Below, piece by piece: positions 8,082 to 16,289 of a DNA stretch of 64,000 nt. Origin of the DNA: an uncultured Alphaproteobacteria bacterium (lineage in GTDB: Bacteria; Pseudomonadota; Alphaproteobacteria; Caulobacterales; Parvularculaceae); contig CADEDN010000007.1 in NCBI GenBank assembly GCA_902826095.1, positions 1-64,000 on the forward strand. The letters are read 5' to 3'. Under the pieces are notes generated by a model that was given only the letters and a program-made list of their open reading frames with translations, was not told where the DNA came from and ran no database searches. Position numbers and translations under genes: made by a program. The stretch's first letter is position 1, and each line of letters begins with the position of its first letter.

Positions 8082-9298
8082 ACCGCGTCTTTAGAAAAGC
8101 GCTGATCGCCCTCGCGCTCACGCCTCTGCTGACGGCGCTTTTTCTTGCAGGGATCGTTGCGGCGTTCGCCGTTCCGAATGAGCCGATCCTCAAGAACCTG
8201 ATTGACCGGCCGGAGGTCCTGTTCGCGCGCCGCGCTGACAACGGGCGCGTGATCGACGCCGATACGGAATGCATCGGCCTCAGCATCGGGCTCGATCTGA
8301 CCGCTCCGCGAGCGCCGCTCCCGAGCCGCGCGGTCAACGCGCAGAGCCTTCTCGGCTGCGATGCGATCCTGCCATGGGTCAGCGATCCAACATCACAGCG
8401 CGTGCAGGATTATTTCCGCTATTGGCACGGCTATCTCGTCATCGCGCGGCCGGCGCTCGCGCTGATGCCGTATAACGACCTGCGCGGATATCTCTTCACC
8501 CTCTCAGTCGGCCTTTTCGGTTGGTTGTTGTGGCGCATCAGCGAAGATTTCGGAGCCAAGGCCGCATTAGCGATCGCCGCGCCCTTCATCGTCATCAATG
8601 CGATGGGGCTGTTTGTCGTCGTAACGAAAGCCGTCACCTGGCTCCTTGCGGTCGGCGCGGGGTTGGCGCTCAGCCGGCGCAAGGATCCGGGGCCGCCCTT
8701 GACGCTGTTTTTCGTGCTTGGCGCCCTGACCGCCTATTTCGACTTTTTCACCGCGCCTGCATTCATCTTCTTCTTCGCGGCGTTCGTTTGGGCGCTCTAC
8801 GAACGCCGCGCGGCGCGCATCCCGCGCTGGAAGGAACTCTTGCTGAACGGCGTTTTCTGGAGCGCCGGATGGGCTGGATTCATTGTGATCAAGATCGCGA
8901 TCGCGGCAGCCGTTCTCGACGCCGATGTCTGGCGCAATTTTATTGACGCGGTGTTGTTCCGCGTCCGCGGTGAAACCGATTATGTCGACAGCCTCCTCCC
9001 GGGCGCCGCGATCTACGAAAATTTTGCCGCGATGAAGACGTTCTGGGGGCCGGTCGCCGTCATCACTTTCGTCATCTTGCCGTTTGCGACGAAAGCGCGC
9101 CGCCGGCGCTGGGCGGCGCTGATAAAAGCGCGCAGCGTCTTTCTTGGCGTCGCCCTCGCGCCGATCGCTTGGCTCGAACTGTTTACGAACCACACTCAAA
9201 TCCACGCGGCGTTCACGCAAATTAATTTCGCCCCGGCCTTCATGCTGGCGGCGCTCGTGGCGGCGGGACATTCGACAATAATCGCCGGCGACGCTTGA
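8078..9298 (+). CDS. Multi-pass membrane protein, GT-C-glycosyltransferase-like (unassigned)
   Basis: A 406-residue protein with about nine predicted hydrophobic segments. A large non-membrane loop (about residues 35-120) follows the first segment and contains acidic residues (VIDADTECIG). Before the second membrane segment comes YFRYWHGYLVIARPAL. A long first extracytoplasmic loop bearing acidic residues is the layout of GT-C transferases, which take sugars from polyprenyl-phosphate donors. I do not recognise a named family. Overlap of start and stop with the GT2 gene supports coupled expression and a donor-maker/user relationship. The glycosyltransferase assignment is inference; a flippase or polymerase is also possible. 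Confidence 0.55.
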   Translation: MNRVFRKALIALALTPLLTALFLAGIVAAFAVPNEPILKNLIDRPEVLFARRADNGRVIDADTECIGLSIGLDLTAPRAPLPSRAVNAQSLLGCDAILPWVSDPTSQRVQDYFRYWHGYLVIARPALALMPYNDLRGYLFTLSVGLFGWLLWRISEDFGAKAALAIAAPFIVINAMGLFVVVTKAVTWLLAVGAGLALSRRKDPGPPLTLFFVLGALTAYFDFFTAPAFIFFFAAFVWALYERRAARIPRWKELLLNGVFWSAGWAGFIVIKIAIAAAVLDADVWRNFIDAVLFRVRGETDYVDSLLPGAAIYENFAAMKTFWGPVAVITFVILPFATKARRRRWAALIKARSVFLGVALAPIAWLELFTNHTQIHAAFTQINFAPAFMLAALVAAGHSTIIAGDA

Positions 9299-9346
9299 TC
9301 GCATTCCCGGCGATCACCATCTAACGCGTGAAAGGGGTCTTGACTG

Positions 9347-9883
9347 ATGAAGACATCCTCGCGTCTCAAAGCGGCGCTTCTCGCCGGCGCCGCGCTGACA
9401 ATGGCGACGACCGTCTCCCACGCCGCGGACCGCCCGCCCATTGAACCGGCGCGCATCGAACATGCCGCGACGCTCGCCGATCATGGCGGCGATGAAGCGG
9501 CCGCCCCGTCGAGCCCCGCCAGAAAATGGGCGATCGCCGGCTTTGCTGCGGCGGCGCTCGCGGGCGTCGCCCGCCTGATCGGTTGGCGGCGCATCCGCGC
9601 GGCGGCGCAGGCGGCCGGACCGGCAGTTGCAAACGCCGCGAAAGCCGTCGCTTCCGGAACCTCTGAACTGGTGCGGGCGGTCGGCCGCGCGATCATCTCG
9701 CCGATCCGGCTTGCGGTCCTGGCGGCGGGTCTTGCTCTGGTCGCCCTGACCGGCATTGGCCTATACGACATCGAGTGGGCGGCAGGCCTCGTCTTCGGCG
9801 CGCTCGTCACTTTGTCTGTCATGATCGGCGCCGGAAAGGCGCGAAAAGCGCTTTCCGTCTGGCGATCGACAGCGCGCCCTTAA
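9347..9883 (+). CDS. Hypothetical exported or membrane protein
   Basis: A 178-residue protein with a signal peptide (MKTSSRLKAALLAGAALT, cleavage probably after SHA), a short charged stretch, and then three hydrophobic segments (about 63-80, 121-139 and 143-160) linked by Ala/Arg-rich helices. It starts 48 bases after the GT-C-like gene and could belong to the same transcript. No family or catalytic motif is recognised. Its stop codon lies inside a TTAA-N7-TTAA box. Confidence 0.6.
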   Translation: MKTSSRLKAALLAGAALTMATTVSHAADRPPIEPARIEHAATLADHGGDEAAAPSSPARKWAIAGFAAAALAGVARLIGWRRIRAAAQAAGPAVANAAKAVASGTSELVRAVGRAIISPIRLAVLAAGLALVALTGIGLYDIEWAAGLVFGALVTLSVMIGAGKARKALSVWRSTARP

Positions 9884-9894
9884 TGATTGATTAA
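9880..9894. promoter_or_regulatory. CtrA-type box TTAA-N7-TTAA
   Basis: TTAATGATTGATTAA matches the TTAA-N7-TTAA consensus of the alphaproteobacterial cell-cycle regulator CtrA and is followed by CC. It overlaps the stop codon of the preceding gene. It opens a 309-base intergenic region that is AT-rich at its left end. Confidence 0.4.
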
Positions 9895-10013
9895 CCAATA
9901 AAAACAATGACTTAAATTATCGCAAGGTTGGTAATGCCGCATTTCCGCCGCATTGGGGCGCTATAGTCATCATCAGCTTCATAGAGCCTCTTTGACGCTT
10001 CCTGCACCCAGAA

Positions 10014-10065
10014 CCGCCCGGTCTCGCGCCCCCCGCACCCCCTGAGACCGGGCGGCTTTCATTTT
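10014..10065 (+). terminator. Rho-independent terminator
   Basis: CCGCCCGGTCTC (10014-10025) pairs perfectly with GAGACCGGGCGG (10044-10055) around an 18-base C-rich loop. It is followed by CTTTCATTTT. It lies about 130 bases after the last upstream gene and 140 bases before rpe. Confidence 0.75.
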
Positions 10066-10116
10066 GCGAAACCCCAAACGGACGCAGCCCGCCGTGGACC
10101 GTTCGTCGGAATGTCC

Positions 10117-10156
10117 CGGCCTTGAAGGCAGTCGCTTCAACCTTCGGCCGTTTTTG
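10117..10156 (+). terminator. Possible second hairpin with T-run upstream of rpe
   Basis: TTGAAG (10122-10127) pairs with CTTCAA (10135-10140). Outer CGGCC and CGGCCG can extend the stem with a bulge, and TTTTTG follows. It could be a weak terminator or a leader structure for rpe. Confidence 0.35.
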
Positions 10157-10192
10157 TTGCGTCCTTGGAGCGCATCACGATAGGCAGACCGG

Positions 10193-10855
10193 ATGCCTTC
10201 CATCCGAATTGCGCCATCGATTCTCTCTGCGGATTTCTCGCGCCTCGGCGAGGAAATCGCCGCTGTCGCCGCGGCGGGCGCCGACTTCATCCATGTCGAC
10301 GTCATGGACGGCCATTTCGTCCCCAACCTCACCATCGGGCCGCTCGTTATCCGGGCGATCAGGAAGGCGACGACATTGCCTTTCGACGTGCATCTGATGA
10401 TTTCGCCGGTCGACCCTTACATCGATGAGTTCGTGAAGGCGGGCGCTGACATCCTGACGGCGCATCCGGAGGCGGGCCCCCACCTTCATCGGACCGTCCA
10501 GGCGATCAGGGCGGCAGGCGCAAAACCCGGCGTCGCGCTCAATCCTGGAACGCCGGTCGCCGCGATCGAGCCGGTGCTCGACGACGTCGATCTCGTTCTC
10601 GTCATGAGCGTCAATCCGGGTTTCGGCGGCCAGGCGTTCATTCGCTCGCAGCTGAAGAAGATTGAAATCATCCGTAAACTGATCGACGCTTCCGGCCGAA
10701 ACATCATGCTTGAAGTCGACGGCGGCGTAAACGCTGAGACAGCGAAAGAGGTCATTGCCGCCGGCGCGGACGTGCTTGTGGCGGGTTCGGCGGTGTTCAA
10801 GGGCGATCCGAAATCCTATGCGGCGAATATCGCGGCGTTGAAGGGCTCAAGGTAG
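10193..10855 (+). CDS. rpe: Ribulose-phosphate 3-epimerase
   Basis: A 220-residue TIM-barrel enzyme that interconverts ribulose 5-phosphate and xylulose 5-phosphate in the pentose phosphate pathway. Family signatures in order: [16 protein letters not shown], the metal-site [33 protein letters not shown] and EVDGGVN, ending with the phosphate-binding VAGSAVF. It is full length. The next gene starts with GTG one base after its stop codon, so rpe leads a co-directional run through purH to 16241. Confidence 0.97.
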   Translation: MPSIRIAPSILSADFSRLGEEIAAVAAAGADFIHVDVMDGHFVPNLTIGPLVIRAIRKATTLPFDVHLMISPVDPYIDEFVKAGADILTAHPEAGPHLHRTVQAIRAAGAKPGVALNPGTPVAAIEPVLDDVDLVLVMSVNPGFGGQAFIRSQLKKIEIIRKLIDASGRNIMLEVDGGVNAETAKEVIAAGADVLVAGSAVFKGDPKSYAANIAALKGSR

Positions 10856-10856
10856 A

Positions 10857-12518
10857 GTGGCGTCGACATCGGGAAAACGGTCGGATCAGGCGCTTGCTGA
10901 GCGGGTCGTCGCCCATGTTCAGCGCGCATGGGGCGAGAGCCCGTTCTATCAGGCCCAGCTTGACGGCCCCGCGCCGGACCGTCTCGCCGTAAAGCCCGTC
11001 GATCCCTATGGCGCGGACAAGGCGCTCGGGGAATCATTGCTCGCGGGCCGGCTGTCGATCGGCGCCCAATCGGTCGATTGCGAGGGCGAGCTTGAGCGCC
11101 TCTGGACGCTCGCCGGCCGCGACGGCCCATTGCATGATTTTCTCCACCGGTTTGTCTGGCTCCGACATTTGGCGGCGCTTGGTCAGCGCGGACGCGATCC
11201 GGCGCAGCGCCTCGCCGAAGCGTGGTTCGCTGCGAATGAGAAATGGTCGCCTGACAGCTGGGAGCCCTATACGACCGGCGAGCGGCTGATCCATCTTTGC
11301 TGTCACGGGCAAGTGGTCCTCGCGCGCGGCGACGCCCTTTGGCGCAGCCGCGTGCTGACATCGATGGCGCGCCAGACGCGCCATCTTGCACGCTCCGGAC
11401 ACCGCGCGGGCGCGGCCCATGAACGCCTGCTGACGGCGATGGCGCTGACGGTCGCCGCGCTGGCGCTGCCAGGATGCGATTCCGCCGCTGAAAAGGGACT
11501 GGAACTCTTGCGGCGCGAATTGCGGTTGCAGATCCGACCGGACGGCGGGCATGTCAGCCGAAATCCGTCCCGGCAACTGGAACTCGTCGTCAGATTGCAG
11601 ATGGTGCTGAAGGGTCTTGAAGCGCGGCGAATGACGACGCCTGGATTCCTGCGCCACATCATCGGACGCGCGGCGGCGCACGCGCAGCTGTTTCGCGCAG
11701 GCGACGGCCGCCTCGGCGTTTTTAACGGCGGTTATGAGGATGACGGCGCGGCGTTGGCCTCCGCCCTCGAGGCGATCGAGGTGGGCGCCGAGCCGACCGG
11801 ATTTGCGCGCCATTCGGGTTTTCAGCGCCTTGAAGCGGCGCGCAGCGTCATTATCGCGGACATTGGCGCGGCGCGCGGCGGCGCCGCCACGCCCGGCGGT
11901 TTTCAAAGCGGCGCCTCGTTCCATTTTTCTTCGGGCCGCAGCCGCATTATCGTCAATTGCGGCGCCGGCGCGCATTTGCCGGGCGAGTGGGGAACGGCGC
12001 TGCGGCAAGCGGCGGCGCACTCAACGCTTTCGACCGAGCCGCGCGAGGCCGGCGCCGTTCTCTTCAGGAACGCCGTCATCACCCATCGGCGTGCGGAAGA
12101 CATGCGCGGCCATCTTCTCGAAATTGAACGGGTCTTCAGCGTTGAGGGCGGCGCCATGCAGCATGTCAGGCGTTTCTATCTCGCCGCGCGCGGCGATGAT
12201 CTTCGCGGCGAGGACACCCTGGTCAACGCCGTTCCCGCCATTCGCAACGGCTGGCGACTTCGGTTCCATCTTCATCCGGGCGTCAAGGCGTCTCACGCGC
12301 GCGACGGAAAATCGATCATTCTCGCCCTGCCGAACAAGGAAGGCTGGCGATTTAGGACAAATTGCAAAGAGCTTGCGCTCGAGCGCAGCATCTATTGCGG
12401 CGACGGCGGGCTGCCGCAGTCGACTGAACAAATTGTCATCAGCAGTCCGGGAGCGGAAGCGTCACCGGGCGGCGATTGTGTAGTACGGTGGAGTTTTCGC
12501 CGCATGGACGCGGCCTGA
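10857..12518 (+). CDS. Heparinase II/III-like protein
   Basis: A 553-residue protein that fits the alginate-lyase/heparinase II/III architecture: an alpha-helical N-terminal half (about 1-300) with WEPYTTGERLIHLCCH, then a beta-rich C-terminal half with SGFQRLEAARSVIIADIG and HSTLSTEP. There is no signal peptide, unlike secreted lyases, so a cytoplasmic or peripheral role is likely. Members of this kind commonly sit beside purH in alphaproteobacteria, and their substrate is unknown. It begins with GTG one base after rpe. The downstream CapD-like gene suggests a link to surface polysaccharide, but that is inference. Confidence 0.8.
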   Translation: MASTSGKRSDQALAERVVAHVQRAWGESPFYQAQLDGPAPDRLAVKPVDPYGADKALGESLLAGRLSIGAQSVDCEGELERLWTLAGRDGPLHDFLHRFVWLRHLAALGQRGRDPAQRLAEAWFAANEKWSPDSWEPYTTGERLIHLCCHGQVVLARGDALWRSRVLTSMARQTRHLARSGHRAGAAHERLLTAMALTVAALALPGCDSAAEKGLELLRRELRLQIRPDGGHVSRNPSRQLELVVRLQMVLKGLEARRMTTPGFLRHIIGRAAAHAQLFRAGDGRLGVFNGGYEDDGAALASALEAIEVGAEPTGFARHSGFQRLEAARSVIIADIGAARGGAATPGGFQSGASFHFSSGRSRIIVNCGAGAHLPGEWGTALRQAAAHSTLSTEPREAGAVLFRNAVITHRRAEDMRGHLLEIERVFSVEGGAMQHVRRFYLAARGDDLRGEDTLVNAVPAIRNGWRLRFHLHPGVKASHARDGKSIILALPNKEGWRFRTNCKELALERSIYCGDGGLPQSTEQIVISSPGAEASPGGDCVVRWSFRRMDAA

Positions 12519-12542
12519 TCGCGGCGCCGGCCGTAGAACCGC

Positions 12543-13751
12543 ATGGAGCCCCGCCCCTTGTTCAGGAAATTCTTTGCCGGGTCGAAGGCGGCGAAGCGGA
12601 CGCCGAAATCGGTCGAAGATTTCGACATCGCCGAACTGCTCGACAGGCCGCAGCGACGCATCGATCAGCGCGCCGCGCGGAAATTCATCAGCGGCAAGCG
12701 CGTTCTGGTCACCGGCGCCGGCGGCACGATCGGCTCCGAACTCGCCCGTCAGACGGCCGCCTTCGAGCCGGCGCGCCTCGCGCTGCTCGATAATTCGGAA
12801 TTCAATCTCTACCAGATCGATATGGAGCTTCGCGAGAAGGGGCTCGGCGCCGATCTTTTCTCCACCCTGACGGACATCTGCAAGGCGGAACATCTCGCGC
12901 GCGTCTTCGATATCGTGATGCCGGAAATCGTCATTCATGCCGCCGCCTACAAACATGTGCCGATCGTCGAAGAAAATCGCTGCGCCGCCGCGATGGTGAA
13001 CGTGACGGGCGCAAAGCTCGTGTTTGACGCCGCGACGCGCGTCAAAGCTGAGACAGTCGTCTTCATTTCGACGGACAAAGCGGTCAATCCGTCAAGCTTC
13101 ATGGGCGCGACCAAGCGTATCGCGGAATTGTACGCGCAGGCGCTCGACGTCGCGCAAAGCGACACAAGATTCACGACCGTGCGATTCGGCAACGTCTTCG
13201 GGTCGACCGGCTCCGTCGCGCCCTTGTTTGCGCGCCAGATCGCGGCGGGCGGGCCGATCACGGTCACGCATCCAGACATCAAGCGCTTTTTCATGACGAC
13301 GAAGGAGGCGGTGCAGCTCGTGCTTCAGGCGGCGAGCCTTGAGAGCGGCGAGAAATCCATCGTCACCCATGACGGGCGAATCTTCGTGCTGGACATGGGC
13401 GAGCCCGTTCTCATTCTGGACCTTGCAAGGCGCATGATCGAAGCGTCCGGCCTCGTATCCGGCAAGGACATCGAAATCAAATTCACGGGCCTTCGCCCTG
13501 GCGAGAAATTATTTGAGGAGATTTTTCTCGATACGGACAAGCTGATCAAGACGGGCGCTGACGGCGTGCTCCTCGGCGCGCCGGCGATGATCGATCTGCC
13601 GCTCCTCAATCCGCGCCTTACTGAAATCGTAAGGGCGGCGCAGGCCGCCGACCAGAAATCGCTCGACGAGGCGGTCCATGCGCTGGTGCCGGAGTTCTCG
13701 CCGGCGCTCGGCGAGGGCAGAAGCGCCGAACAGCCCAGCGGCAAGCGCTGA
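12543..13751 (+). CDS. CapD/PglF-like nucleotide-sugar dehydratase, short form
   Basis: A 402-residue protein with a Rossmann extended-SDR domain: [16 protein letters not shown] (NAD binding, about 57-72), [14 protein letters not shown] and [17 protein letters not shown], in which Met replaces the usual catalytic Tyr ahead of Lys, as in the PglF/CapD/FlaA1 group. These convert UDP-GlcNAc to a 4-keto-6-deoxy sugar for polysaccharide or glycan synthesis. Typical CapD proteins are about 600 residues with an N-terminal membrane bundle and an extra Rossmann domain; both are missing here. The N-terminal 45 residues look like the linker [17 protein letters not shown]. Whether this is a natural short form or a truncation is unclear. 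Confidence 0.85.
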   Translation: MEPRPLFRKFFAGSKAAKRTPKSVEDFDIAELLDRPQRRIDQRAARKFISGKRVLVTGAGGTIGSELARQTAAFEPARLALLDNSEFNLYQIDMELREKGLGADLFSTLTDICKAEHLARVFDIVMPEIVIHAAAYKHVPIVEENRCAAAMVNVTGAKLVFDAATRVKAETVVFISTDKAVNPSSFMGATKRIAELYAQALDVAQSDTRFTTVRFGNVFGSTGSVAPLFARQIAAGGPITVTHPDIKRFFMTTKEAVQLVLQAASLESGEKSIVTHDGRIFVLDMGEPVLILDLARRMIEASGLVSGKDIEIKFTGLRPGEKLFEEIFLDTDKLIKTGADGVLLGAPAMIDLPLLNPRLTEIVRAAQAADQKSLDEAVHALVPEFSPALGEGRSAEQPSGKR

Positions 13752-13816
13752 CGGCGTCAAGCTTGTCGACGCCTCTTTCGGCGGCTAAACCACGCGCGAA
13801 ATCTTGGGAGCTCTCC

Positions 13817-15397
13817 ATGATTGTGACGCCCGTCCGGCGCGCCCTTCTTTCCGTTTCAGACAAGACGGGCCTTGAAGCTTTCGCAAAGCGGCTTGCGGCG
13901 CGCGGCGTCGAGCTGGTGTCGACGGGCGGCACGGCGAACGCGCTGCGGAGCGCGGGATTTGCGGTGCGCGATGTTTCGGATCTGACCGGCTTTCCCGAAA
14001 TGATGGACGGCCGCGTCAAGACCTTGCACCCGAAAGTGCATGGCGGTCTGCTCGCGTTGCGAAACGACCCTCAGCATCTCGCCGCGATGAAGGCGCACGA
14101 CATCCTCCCGATCGATCTTCTCGTCGTCAATCTGTACCCGTTCGAGAAGACCGTCGCGGCGGGCGCCGATCACGATAGCTGCGTCGAGAATATCGACATC
14201 GGCGGGCCGGCGATGATCCGCGCGGCGGCGAAGAACCATGCGGATGTCGGCGTCGTCGTCGACCCGGAGGATTACGACGCCGTCGCTTCGGAGATCGAGA
14301 CGACAGGCGGCCTTGCCGGCGACACGAAGAAACGGCTTGCGGCGGCGGCCTATGCGCGGACGGCGGCTTACGACGCCGCGATTTCAAGCTGGTTCGCGGG
14401 CGTTCTCGGCGACGGGTTTCCCAAACGCTTCGCCATCGCCGGAACGCGCGTTCAGACCCTTCGCTACGGCGAAAATCCGCATCAGGATGCTGCGTTCTAC
14501 GCAAGCGGCTCGCCGCGCTACGGCGTCGCGACGGCGCGCCAGCTGCAGGGCAAGGAGCTTTCCTACAACAATCTGAATGACACAGACGCCGCCTACGAAC
14601 TGATCGCCGAGCTTGGGAACGACAAGCCGGCCGTCGCCATCATCAAGCACGCCAATCCTTGCGGCGTCGCGGCTGCGGCGACGATGGGCGGGGCGTACGA
14701 CCTTGCGCGGCGCTGCGACCCGGTGTCGGCGTTCGGCGGGATCATCGCGCTCAACCGCCGGCTTGACCGCGCGACGGCGGAGAAGATCACGGCGATCTTT
14801 TCCGAAGTCATCATCGCGCCGGACGTCGATGACGAGGCGCTCGAAATCCTGAAGGCGAAGAAGAATCTGCGCGTGCTCGCCGCCGGCGGAATTCCGGACC
14901 CCGCCGAAAAGGGGCTTGTGATGCGGCCTTTGGCCGGCGGCTTTCTCCTGCAATCGCGCGATTGCGGGCGGATCTCGGCGGGCGATCTCAAGATCGTGAC
15001 GAAGCGCGCGCCGACGCCGGCCGAGATGCGCGATCTCGTCTTCGCCTTTCGCGTCGCCAAGCACGTCAAGTCGAATGCGATTGTCTATGTCAAAGATGAA
15101 GCGACGGTCGGGATCGGCGCCGGCCAGATGAGCCGCGTCGATTCAAGCCGCATCGCCGCGCAAAAATCGGCAGACGCGGCAAAAGCCGCGGGCCTCCCGC
15201 AGCCGCTTGCGGTGGGGTCCGTCGTCGCTTCCGACGCTTTCTTTCCGTTTGCGGACGGATTGCTCTCGGCGGCGGAGGCGGGCGCGACCGCGGTCATTCA
15301 GCCCGGCGGATCGATGCGGGACGACGAGGTCATCGCCGCCGCGGACAAGGCAGGGCTCGCCATGATCTTCACCGGCATGCGTCATTTCAGGCATTGA
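13817..15397 (+). CDS. purH: Bifunctional AICAR transformylase/IMP cyclohydrolase PurH
   Basis: A 526-residue enzyme that catalyses the last two steps of IMP synthesis, using 10-formyl-THF of the kind folD supplies. The N-terminal MGS-like cyclohydrolase domain starts [17 protein letters not shown] and contains STGGTA and [15 protein letters not shown]. The C-terminal transformylase domain has the catalytic [10 protein letters not shown] and DSRIAAQKS. The start at 13817 ([12 protein letters not shown]) was preferred over an upstream frame start because it begins at the conserved N terminus. It is followed after 4 bases by an esterase gene. Confidence 0.97.
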   Translation: MIVTPVRRALLSVSDKTGLEAFAKRLAARGVELVSTGGTANALRSAGFAVRDVSDLTGFPEMMDGRVKTLHPKVHGGLLALRNDPQHLAAMKAHDILPIDLLVVNLYPFEKTVAAGADHDSCVENIDIGGPAMIRAAAKNHADVGVVVDPEDYDAVASEIETTGGLAGDTKKRLAAAAYARTAAYDAAISSWFAGVLGDGFPKRFAIAGTRVQTLRYGENPHQDAAFYASGSPRYGVATARQLQGKELSYNNLNDTDAAYELIAELGNDKPAVAIIKHANPCGVAAAATMGGAYDLARRCDPVSAFGGIIALNRRLDRATAEKITAIFSEVIIAPDVDDEALEILKAKKNLRVLAAGGIPDPAEKGLVMRPLAGGFLLQSRDCGRISAGDLKIVTKRAPTPAEMRDLVFAFRVAKHVKSNAIVYVKDEATVGIGAGQMSRVDSSRIAAQKSADAAKAAGLPQPLAVGSVVASDAFFPFADGLLSAAEAGATAVIQPGGSMRDDEVIAAADKAGLAMIFTGMRHFRH

Positions 15398-15401
15398 TCC
15401 C

Positions 15402-16241
15402 ATGAAAAAGATCGCTCTCCTTCTCGCGCTTTTAGCCGCCGCCTGCGCGTCCGGCCCCAAGCCCGAAACGCCCGCCGCGCCGACGACGAAACCGATCGTC
15501 ATCGGCGAACAGCGCCTGCTTAAATCGGCCGCGCTCGGCGATGAACGCGAGATCAACGTCTTTCTGCCGCCGTCCTATGCGCAGACGCAAAAACGCTATC
15601 CCGTCGTCTATCTGATCGACGGCGCGCTCGATCAGGATTTCCATCATATCGCGGGCCTTGCGCAATACGGCGCCTTGAGCTCTGCCTTCGATGAACTGAT
15701 CGTCGTCGGGGTGCAGACGAAGGATCGGCGCGCCGAGCTCACCTGGCGGTCGGCCGATCCCGCCGAGAATCGCGATTTCCCGACCAATGGGAACAGCGCG
15801 GCGTTTCGGAAATTCCTCGTCGACGAAGTGAAGCCGCTGATCGAGAAATCCTATCGCGCCAGCGGCGAGGACGCGTTGTTGGGAGAAAGCCTCGCCGGGC
15901 TCTTCATCGTCGAGACATTTCTCAAACACCCGAAATCGGCGGACGGCTATATCGCCATTTCGCCGAGTCTCTGGTGGGATTTCGGATCGCTCGGGAAATC
16001 GGCGAAGAAGATCCTCGACGATTTCCCGAAGGGCGAGAGGGAAATATACCTCGCGATCGCCAATGAAAAAGGCGCCATGCGCGACGGCGTGCTTGCGGTC
16101 GTCGCCGCGCTGAAAAAGGAAAAGCCGAAAGGCGTCGCCTGGACGTTCTCCGACCGTCGCGACCTTGAGCACGCGACGATCTATCACCGCGAGGCGCTTG
16201 AAGCGCTTATCTGGGCGTTTCCGCGAAAGCCGGCGGAGTAG
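15402..16241 (+). CDS. Alpha/beta hydrolase, esterase D/IroE-like lipoprotein
   Basis: A 279-residue protein with a lipoprotein signal (AAACASG lipobox). The mature part resembles the putative esterase family (enterobactin-esterase/IroE type): EINVFLPPSYAQTQKRYPVV, YLIDGALDQDF and the nucleophile elbow GESLAGLF. A late EHATIYHREALEALI should carry the catalytic His. It probably acts in the periplasm or at the outer membrane on an ester substrate that cannot be named from sequence. It starts 4 bases after purH and converges on the NAD-GDH gene 48 bases on. Confidence 0.8.
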   Translation: MKKIALLLALLAAACASGPKPETPAAPTTKPIVIGEQRLLKSAALGDEREINVFLPPSYAQTQKRYPVVYLIDGALDQDFHHIAGLAQYGALSSAFDELIVVGVQTKDRRAELTWRSADPAENRDFPTNGNSAAFRKFLVDEVKPLIEKSYRASGEDALLGESLAGLFIVETFLKHPKSADGYIAISPSLWWDFGSLGKSAKKILDDFPKGEREIYLAIANEKGAMRDGVLAVVAALKKEKPKGVAWTFSDRRDLEHATIYHREALEALIWAFPRKPAE

Positions 16242-16289
16242 GGGCGAACGCGCCGCGCACAGCAGTCGGAGCGGCGGCGCGCCTGCTCC

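Larger units (their letters stand above)
9884..10192. other. Intergenic region with CtrA-type box, terminator and possible small RNA
   Basis: No protein gene is seen. From left to right it holds the CtrA-type box (9880-9894), an AT-rich stretch, a -10-like TATAGT at 9963-9968, the strong hairpin at 10014-10055, and a second structured segment just before rpe. A transcript of about 100 nt ending at the hairpin would fit, but no known RNA family was recognised. Confidence 0.35.

Noticed and set aside
10857-13751. Full capsule locus
   Set aside because: Only two polysaccharide-type genes are present among housekeeping genes; no polymerase, flippase or export genes follow.
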